64,000 bases of DNA from Epiperipatus broadwayi (lineage: Eukaryota; Onychophora; Udeonychophora; Euonychophora; Peripatidae): contig JAQFVV010012537.1 of NCBI GenBank assembly GCA_028023455.1, forward strand, positions 2,358,001 through 2,422,000, in the 5' to 3' direction. The notes below the pieces were generated by a model. The model was given only the letters and a program-made list of their open reading frames with translations. It ran no database searches and was not told where the DNA came from. Positions within the stretch are counted from its first letter, which is position 1, and the number at the start of each line of letters is the position of its first letter. Shown here piece after piece: positions 56,991 through 64,000 of this stretch. A program made the translations under genes and the position numbers.

Positions 56991-58552
56991 TTCGTTTATA
57001 TATCTTTAGAAATCTAGATGTTTTATATGCCAAAATAGATTGCCATCGATATACTAAAAAAGTGATCATTATTTACAAAAATGCTTCTTTAGAAATCCAG
57101 TCTATAAATGATCTTATTAATATATTCAAATTTATTTGTTCTGCAAATATTTGATAAACTATTTATGTGCACATTATAATCATTAGAAAATACACATATA
57201 TATTAACTACTAAATATAGTGTTTCAATCTATGCATATACATACTAGAATGATAAACTTTTTAAGCTTATAATGTTAAGGTACTGATCTCTTTGTAAGAT
57301 GGCCTAACAAAAGTAAAATGGTTATTGCCATCTTACTTTTTCACTTCTGCTAAAGATGACAATTCTGACAAGTGATATTATTCCTTCTAGAATTGTTTGA
57401 AGTTCACTCTGAATAATATCGCTTGGAATTGCTATTTGTATAAAAACTGAGAAAGTAAGTGTAAATGATCACTTATGCTTGCTAAGCAATTTAAAAAAGA
57501 GGTCAGCCCATTGATATTATTTCCTTGGTTAGTTTATCATTCCAGTACACATATAAATTTATGTATTGTTGCCATAATTCTAAATTAACAATTAAAAATT
57601 TTTATATAAAAGATTTCATAATTTGATGACGTAATTTTAAAGATAACAGAGAAGTTGTGAGTTGGAGAATTATATTAAAGGATCAGTGATTGATTAATGT
57701 ATTTAAATGAAATATCAATTCAAATAAAGTAAGATTGATTGGTTCTCGTAAAAAGAAATCAGTTGACAAGCAATGGCGATTATTATTTATAATGTGATTA
57801 AGTCTATCACTGTCTTGAATAATTTAGATCGGTAGTAATACGAAGGGCTTGAGAGTTAACGGTTATAGGATTAAAGTTCAATTTGTCCCTTTCAGTGCTG
57901 AAATGTCACATGACTTATGAACGACTAATTATTCAATTATATTTTTAAAAATTATATCGTTGGTTTAATTATAGTACATATTGCTCAATAATTGAATTCG
58001 CCTTAAGATGAGAATTTACACACATTTATTCATGCTATATACATATGTGTGTGTGTGTGTATGCGGATATGAGAAACTTTTTATACTAATGCATAATGCA
58101 TCCACAGGCAACATATCTACTTTAAGAAATTTGAAACAATTAGCAATAGTAAACCGAATAAATTTATTTACATAATTACCGAGTAATTACTCTTACTTTC
58201 TCCCTCACCCCCATTTTTTTTTTTTATAAATGTTTTAATTTTAAACAAATACTAATGAATTACTTTTATAAAAATTAAAATATATATTTACCTATAATTC
58301 CTCCTGCTACCGAAAGCTAGGATTTTTTCTCTGCATTATATCTTTGAAATTCATGTTAAAATATTGATAAATTCTGCATTTTACAGCCAAACTTGAATTT
58401 ATAAACATTCCTAAAGGCGAGAGACCAGCTCTGAACAAATGACTTATTGTTTATTATCACAAAGATCGACATTAAAAAAAAATACTGTTGATGGTAACAA
58501 AGAAAAAATACAGAATAGTATTCATATTCGTGATAGCAGATAATACCCACAG
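56991..58552. other. AT-rich intergenic DNA with small hairpins and a GT tract
   Basis: A hairpin GTAAGATGGC...GCCATCTTAC sits at about 57294-57336. A short (GT)n tract lies at about 58047-58060. No gene recognised. Confidence 0.4.
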
Positions 58553-58728
58553 AACAGACCTCCTCTGGAAGAAAAAGTTCATCGGCTATAAATTTGATGC
58601 TTGAAATATTCTTGCCGCTAAACAAAATTTGTGGGCAGGCGGCGAAATACCTTAAAGCGATGCTAAAACAAGTAGGTAACGGAATTCCTCTATTGGAGTC
58701 AAGAGACACTGTCAAATTTATTGCTAAG
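58553..58728 (+). other. Candidate internal coding exon, unidentified gene
   Basis: A CACAG acceptor-like site ends at 58552, and a strong donor AAG|GTAAAA begins at 58729. Between them one plus frame is open and reads QTSSGRKSSSAINLML, EIFLPLNKICGQAAKYL, KAMLKQVGNGIPLLES and RDTVKFIAK. The segment is markedly less AT-rich than its flanks, codon use looks protein-like, and it ends in phase 0. The frame stops at 58741-58743 if unspliced. The family is not recognised. The overlapping minus ORF (58356-58814) is hydrophobic and low-complexity at both ends and is the likely shadow. Confidence 0.4.
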
Positions 58729-58743
58729 GTAAAATACCCATGA

Positions 58744-59084
58744 CAGATTGATAAAGATTCGGTAGATAAAAAATTAATATTTATTATTAAAAAAATAATA
58801 ATAATGATTATCAAGATTTATTTATTCCATATTTTCATGAAAATAAAATTTACGTTATTGATTACAAAATAAATAAAGGTAACCTATTTATTTATTGATT
58901 ACAAAAATAATTTACATAAGTTTAATACACACATACAATTCATATAGGTTTATGGTAATACGCATTACGTATTCTTTTAATTTTTTTTTCTCAATATAAT
59001 CTAATCTCATTAGAAAAGAAATTGGATTTTTTTTTTGCCTGGCAAAACAAATTGTCAATTGATCTAGTCTATAATATACTTAAA
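58744..59084. other. AT-rich intergenic or intronic DNA
   Basis: No feature seen; it would be intronic if the preceding exon is real. Confidence 0.35.
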
Positions 59085-59400
59085 AAAAAAAAATAAGTAA
59101 ATATTTCTGTAGTATAATTTTCATTACACGACTCTCACGCAAGGTAGGGAATGATTTCTATACGCTTTTAACATCTTGTGAAGGAATGCAATTATAAATA
59201 CATTATCAAAGACGTGAAAAAGATTTATGATCCCCAAGACACACATTGCGTGCTAAACCAGCACTCATCAATTGGCCCAGAACACAATCTCTTACACATA
59301 TTATCATCGTTCTGTATACATACATACATACATAAATAAAGATAGCAAATTACTACAGTTTAATTGATGTGTCAAATATGCTGCTCTCACAACTTATGCA
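59085..59400 (-). repeat. Family B repeat, long copy with hammerhead region (minus)
   Basis: Runs from CACGACTCTCACGCAAGG through the ribozyme region (59230-59280) to TCTCTTACACATATTATC, a short (CATA)n tract and AATTACTACAGTTTAATTGA. On the minus strand the core reads CCAATTGATGA, stem II GTGCTG/TAGCAC, GCAA in place of GAAA, stem III ATGTGTGTC and TTGGGG. Two core changes suggest it is inactive. This is among the most complete B units. Confidence 0.82.
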
Positions 59401-59406
59401 AAGTTT

Positions 59407-59775
59407 ATTAATAATTTTATTAGTCATTCATTAGACTAGAGATTACCCAATAATGAATAATATTTCTATAGTGTAATTTTCACTACCCCACTCTCATACA
59501 AGATAGAGAATAAGTTTCTATCTGCTTTTAGCATCTTATGGGGTTGGTCTGGGTCAACTGATGATTACTGGTTCAGCACAAAATGTGCATTTGGGGGATC
59601 ATAGATTTATTTCATGTTTTTGATCATGTGTTTATAATTACATCCCTCCACAAGATGTTAAAAATGAATAGAAACCATTCCCTGTCTTGAATGGGTGTAG
59701 TGGAATAAAAGTTGCACTACAGAAATATTATTCATTATTGTATAATCTCTAATCTAATGAATGAAAAATTATTAA
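59407..59775. repeat. Family B head-to-head inverted dimer
   Basis: The minus half (59407-59541) and the plus half (59544-59775) share TTAGACTAGAGATTA / TAATCTCTAATCTAATG, CCACTCTCATACAAG, and CTTTTAGCATCTTATG in inverted orientation. The plus half carries the ribozyme region at 59554-59600: CTGATGA, stem II TTACTG...CAGCAC, AAAA in place of GAAA, stem III ATG-TG-CAT, TTGGGG. The join is near 59541. Confidence 0.85.
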
Positions 59776-60494
59776 GTAAATAACTTATTTATTCTTTTAT
59801 AACTTGTAAATATATTATGCCCAGTATGGTTTGATACCATTATAGACTAAAGTTTGTGACCTGATCAGTTTTGCCCCTTCTGGCATTTAAACTTGTTATG
59901 AATTCCAGAATAATGAAACTATTTGATTACAATTATTATTTTAAATATATAAATAGTCATTATGTACGTATGCAAAGATGCTACTATGATCGTGGATTCA
60001 AATTTATGGTTTTTAATTTTAAAAATTAATATGATTAACTAATAAGAGCAGTAAATTTCATTTTATTATTTAGCTATACTTAATAATTGATGTCATTGGT
60101 TACAAAGCATACTTTATTGCAAATAAAAGATTATATTACATAATATATATTTAATTGTGCTATGCAGGCATGAGGACATTATATGCTTTCATGTGCTAAA
60201 AAAGAGGATTTGACAAATATAAAATCCAACCAAAATGTTGAATATCTACAAATGTTTATAAAAAGAACATTTTACATGAGCTAAAGTATCAAGAGATTTT
60301 TTAAGTTCTAACAATTACAGAGTTATTGGCAACATGAATAAACAACATGAAGCTAAAAAAATTTCAGTGGGGGTGAGTGTTTGATCTCTATTCTTTATTT
60401 TTATCTAATTTATGATGAGAAAGGGCTTAAAGCTTCAGAGATGTCAGATTAACAACAAAAGTAAAACCTTAAAAATCATAGGGTAAAAATTATA
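59776..60494. other. AT-rich intergenic DNA, nothing recognised
   Basis: No gene or repeat recognised. Confidence 0.4.
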
Positions 60495-60840
60495 AATGTA
60501 GGTAATGAATAATATTTCTGTAGTGTAATTTTCACTATAGGATTCTCACATAAGATAAAAACTGATTTCTATTCACTTTATGGAGGGGTATTCATAAATA
60601 TATGACCAAAGGCATGTTAAAAATGATGAATAATCCCCAAGATGCAAATTTCATGCTGAACCCAAACTCATCAGTAGGCCAATATGCAGATAATCAATTT
60701 CTACAGTTTAATTGATAAGTGTTGATAAGTGGAAAGAAATCAATCCCTACTTTGTGTTAGAATGGCACAGTGAAAATTACATTACAGAAATATTATTTAT
60801 TAAGTGGATATTTTCTACTTTAATTGATTAATAAAATTAT
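60495..60840. repeat. Family B copies, minus then truncated plus
   Basis: The minus copy (60495-60690) holds the region 60634-60681, whose complement reads CTACTGATGA, a degraded stem II, GAAA, ATTTGCATC and TTGGGG. The plus fragment (60727-60800) starts TGGAAAGAAATCAATCCCTA and continues through the ACACTG-type end (AGTGAAAATTACATTACAGA). This is the third head-to-head B arrangement. Confidence 0.78.
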
Positions 60841-60884
60841 TAATATAAATATAATTATTCATATATTGGGTAAAACTCTCTATT

Positions 60885-61575
60885 TATAATGTTTATAAAT
60901 GTTAAAAAGACTAAAGTAATATTGAATGGACTTTCTCAAAAGATTAAAATAAAGATTGATTATGATGAGTTAGAAGAAATTAACAGTTACAAATACCTTG
61001 GTCAGATTATTAATACAGATGGAAACATAATGGATGAAATTAATCATAGAATTAAACTTGGTTGGAGTGCTTTTAGTAGAAATAACTTGATACTAAAAGG
61101 AAATATCCCTATGTGTTATGAAAAGGAAGGTTTTTAATAAATGTGTTTTACCAGTTCTTACTTATGGATATGAGACTTGGACACTTAATAGAAAAGCAAT
61201 ACATAGATTTCAGACAACTCAAAGAAGTATAAGAGATGCATGTTGGGCATAACAAAAAGAGATCGAAAATGCAATATATGGGTAATAGAACAAACAGATG
61301 TTACTGACATCATTAAAAAAAATTAAAAGACTGAAGTGGACTTGGGTTGGACATATTGCTAGAAGAGATGATAATAGATGGACAATTGAAATCTTAAATT
61401 GGATTCCAAGAGATTGTAAGCGACCTAAAAAGAGACCACATGTGAGATGAATGGATGAAATAAAAAAATGTGCAGAGGTGATGTGGAGAAGAGAAGCTAA
61501 AAATCGGAGAAGATGGGTTGAACTTGGAGAGATCTTCATCCTGCAGTGGATTGATAATGGTTGATGATGATAAAT
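60885..61575 (+). mobile_element. RTE LINE 3' part (C-terminal ORF2 and 3' tail), decayed
   Basis: The first frame reads KKTKVILNGLSQKIKIKIDY and INSYKYLGQIINTDGN. After a shift near 61130 it continues FNKCVLPVLTYGYETWTLN, then GHIARRDDNRWTIEILNW and RRWVELGE, the RTE C-terminal region, and it ends in GTTGATGATGA. It is 5'-truncated within the reverse transcriptase. The same family is at 16247-19115 and 40957-41211. The minus ORF 61219-61581 is a shadow. Confidence 0.9.
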
Positions 61576-63345
61576 CTTCAATTTAAATAAAGTTTGTCCA
61601 AATTTAATTATTTTGTAGCATAATTATTATTTAAATTATTTTTAAAACCTATAAAAATAACAGCAATTCTTTTACAAATATAAAAATATTAAAATTATAT
61701 TGAGAAATAAAAAACACCTACATATGGGGTTTATTAATGTTAACAGCAAAAAAGAATTCTTCTGTCTTATCTGAGTTTTTTAATGTATTAAAAACATAAA
61801 TAATTATAATAATAAAATATATTTTTTATTTATTATTAAAAATAACATTTATAAAAATTAAAGCCACATTTAAAATAAAAATAATAATTTATAAACAAAT
61901 AATAAAAATTCCTATCAAATTATGTAAAGAGCATCTGTATTTAGAAGAATTCCTAAACACTTTCCTAATTATATCTGCTCTGGGGGGGGGGTAACTAAAT
62001 TTCAGATTCATTATCATTAAAAGTAAACCACTGAACAATGCAAATTCATACTAATTGAGTGATTGATATTAATTAAAATTACCCTGGGTTGGACTATTGT
62101 TTTTTTAAAAGATTAATTAATTACAATTTAAATTTTTTTTATTAGTACTTTTTAAGTTTCTTTCAGGAAGCCGAGAGAAACGTGAATGATGGAATCCCGA
62201 TACTGCACTTATATTTTTTAAAAAAATTAACTATTTAAAAGTAATTTTTGTAGGTAAACATTAATTAAAGAACAAAAAAAAAATTCTTTTAGATAAACAT
62301 TAATAGATTAAAGATAACGACTTAGAGATAAATATTCAATTGAAACTCCTATTTTCCCTTATGATTTTATTTTCAGTGAGGAAAAAACAGTTTATATCCA
62401 TAATCTGATTTTTGATTTAATAAAATGTAAAAATTTATACCATAACTTGTCTTTATCTTCTGATAATATTCTCATGTACACTTTTTTCATTGGTTTCAAT
62501 GGTGAGAAATGATTATTGTTTTCTCTGTGCTTTGATATGGATGATTAGTTATTATTCATTTCCATACTTATGCGAAGTTTAACTAACTTATTACACACAT
62601 ATAAAAAGTTTGTTGGTATGATGGAGAAAAGCTATGGATTAAAAAAAATGGATTAAGATAATCCATTCTATATATAAAAATGATATCATAAAATGGAAAT
62701 AGTAAAAAATGGCACAGTTCACTAAAAATTCCAGATATAAATTGTTAATAAGCAATGAAAATGACCACTCTTATAAAAAAGAACAAACTGTTGTTAAAAA
62801 TCTGGCAGAAAAAAGCATTATTTAAAAAAAAAAAAAAACGGTATTTTGAAAAAGTATTAATAATTATTTATTTAACAAACTTGTTCTGCCACAATTATAT
62901 TTATGTTAAAGAAAAAAATTGTATTTTATGAAATAGTTATGGACTTATTTAAAGCAGGAAAAATAGAATGGGAATTTCTTCTTATAAACAGCCATACTTA
63001 AAAATGAACATTTTTGGCAACTATATTAATAATTTTTATTGGTCATATTTATTCAATTTTGGCAACTCTTTGATAAGATGCTAATATGTACGGTTTCAGA
63101 ATTAAATGAGGGTAAAACATTTAGCAGAAGTAAGGCATCTGCAATAATAATAAAAACTACCAATAATTATTTATTTAACAATAAATTTGCCCTGGCACAA
63201 ATTAATAAAAAAATAAAATGTAGTGTGCATGCGTGTTAAATATATATTAAATTAAAAATAATCATAATCAGCATTTTATTTATTTTTGTCTTTGGAAAAA
63301 AAAAGAAAAAGAATAATGGAATTTAGTCAGAACTAAAGGCATAGA
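61576..63345. other. AT-rich intergenic DNA with a possible exon start at 62167
   Basis: A run of nine to ten G lies at about 61983-61991. A strong acceptor (TTTAAGTTTCTTTCAG ending at 62166) is followed by an open frame reading EAERNVNDGIPILHLYF. Otherwise nothing was recognised. Confidence 0.35.
62167..62222 (+). other. Candidate coding exon start, unidentified gene
   Basis: A pyrimidine-rich acceptor precedes codons GAA GCC GAG AGA, giving EAERNVNDGIPILHL. The stretch is GC-richer than its flanks. It begins in phase 0, matching the phase 0 donor of the candidate exon ending at 58728. The 3' limit is uncertain, as no good donor was found and the frame closes in AT-rich sequence. Confidence 0.25.
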
Positions 63346-63862
63346 GGGTGAAACGGTCCTGATTTAGTTTGTGCTCATGGCCATTTTGAAATCTAAAAGC
63401 CACCGCTGACACATCCAACTGACAAATGGCATAAATATTGAATAAAAGTACTTTAAATTTATATTTTAGAAATTATAAGCTAGTATAAATAGTATGCTTT
63501 ATTTTATTAGGATTTTTTTTTTTTAATTTACCTTCATAAAATATTTGAAATATGATGATGCAAAGTACCAGAATTTATGGGGAGAGGAAAAGATAGTTTG
63601 GTCGTTACCAAGTATCATTCAAACATTGCAGAAGTCTGATCAAACCAACTTATAATTTCCAAATACTAAAATATTATACTATATGCTCATATGAAATAAA
63701 GCATATTATTTTTACTAGTTTATAATTTCTAAAATATGAATTTAAAGTACTTTTATTCAATATTTATGACATTTATTGGTTGGATGTGTCAGCAGTGACT
63801 TTGGCCAGTATTTAGATTTCAAAATGGCCATGAGCACAAACTAAATCAGCACTGGGTGAAAC
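63346..63862. mobile_element. MULE-like foldback transposon with 9-bp target duplication
   Basis: The element is 63355-63853 (499 bp). Long inverted arms of about 150 bp (left 63355-63505, right 63694-63853) include CTGATTTAGTTTGTGCTCAT, TGACACATCCAAC and ATAAATATTGAATAAAAGTA. The ends are GGTCCTGATTTAG and CTAAATCAGCACT. A perfect 9-bp direct repeat GGGTGAAAC flanks it at 63346-63354 and 63854-63862. Long inverted repeats with 9-bp duplications are typical of Mutator-like elements. No transposase is present. Confidence 0.85.
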
Positions 63863-64000
63863 TCCCTAATACTTACATATCAAAGGAGAATTGAATAGCA
63901 TTAAAAATATTAGAACAATTATAATTTACACAATTTCTTTACTAGCTTAGTATTATCTATTATAGAAATAGATCTGTTCAAATAGAAACCAAAACAAATA
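63863..64000. other. AT-rich intergenic DNA
   Basis: No feature seen to the window edge. Confidence 0.4.

Noticed and set aside
58356-58814. Minus-strand ORF of 152 codons
   Set aside because: Its ends are poly-Ile and hydrophobic low complexity. The opposite strand has a better exon-like frame with splice-like borders.
61219-61581. Minus-strand ORF of 120 codons
   Set aside because: It is antisense to the RTE C-terminal coding region at 60885-61575.

Overview
The window looks like repeat-rich, intron-poor intergenic DNA from an animal nuclear genome, most likely an invertebrate. It is roughly three quarters A+T by eye. It has no operons, no bacterial-style gene packing and no rRNA or functional tRNA genes. 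Almost everything recognisable is a transposable element or its debris. I could not place the species.

Layout. 1-4830 (minus) is the 5' part of a non-LTR retrotransposon: an intact 881-residue ORF1 followed by a frameshifted endonuclease/reverse-transcriptase ORF2 that runs off the window edge. 6.4-16.2 kb holds a tRNA-derived SINE, foldback repeats and a hAT deletion derivative with an 8-bp target duplication. 16.25-19.1 kb is a nearly full-length but decayed RTE-type LINE (minus); two further 3' fragments of the same kind lie at 40.96-41.21 kb and 60.89-61.58 kb. 20.98-21.66 kb is a Ty3/gypsy-like gag pseudogene, followed by the GIY-YIG end of a Penelope-like element. 54.09-55.05 kb is a second Penelope-like element running from its YGDD motif to its C-terminus. 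51.64-52.19 kb is a Tigger/pogo transposase remnant. A second hAT miniature element (30.38-30.65 kb) and a MULE-like foldback element (63.36-63.85 kb) both keep target duplications.

The most interesting content is two unrelated interspersed repeat families, here called A and B. Each carries a type I hammerhead-ribozyme-like core (CTGATGA, stem II, GAAA, very short stem III, cleavage triplet, complementary stem I). Family A occurs at about 6.5, 10.5-11.1, 36.1-36.7, 37.1, 38.4-39.4, 48.7, 52.6 and 53.9 kb. Family B occurs at about 24.5-25.1, 37.3, 39.4, 53.0, 59.1-59.8 and 60.5-60.8 kb. Both families recur as tandem and head-to-head inverted copies, an arrangement known for Penelope-like elements, which carry hammerheads in their terminal repeats. 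Two Penelope-like coding remnants are present here, so the families may be non-autonomous or terminal-repeat derivatives of such elements.

No host gene is certain. Four short segments look like exons of an unidentified gene or genes: 25856-25923 (minus), 29583-29680 (+), 58553-58728 (+) and a piece from 62167 (+). The last two are phase-compatible. The rest is AT-rich sequence with microsatellites, including about 89 units of TTA at 50278-50546, and diverged minisatellites.
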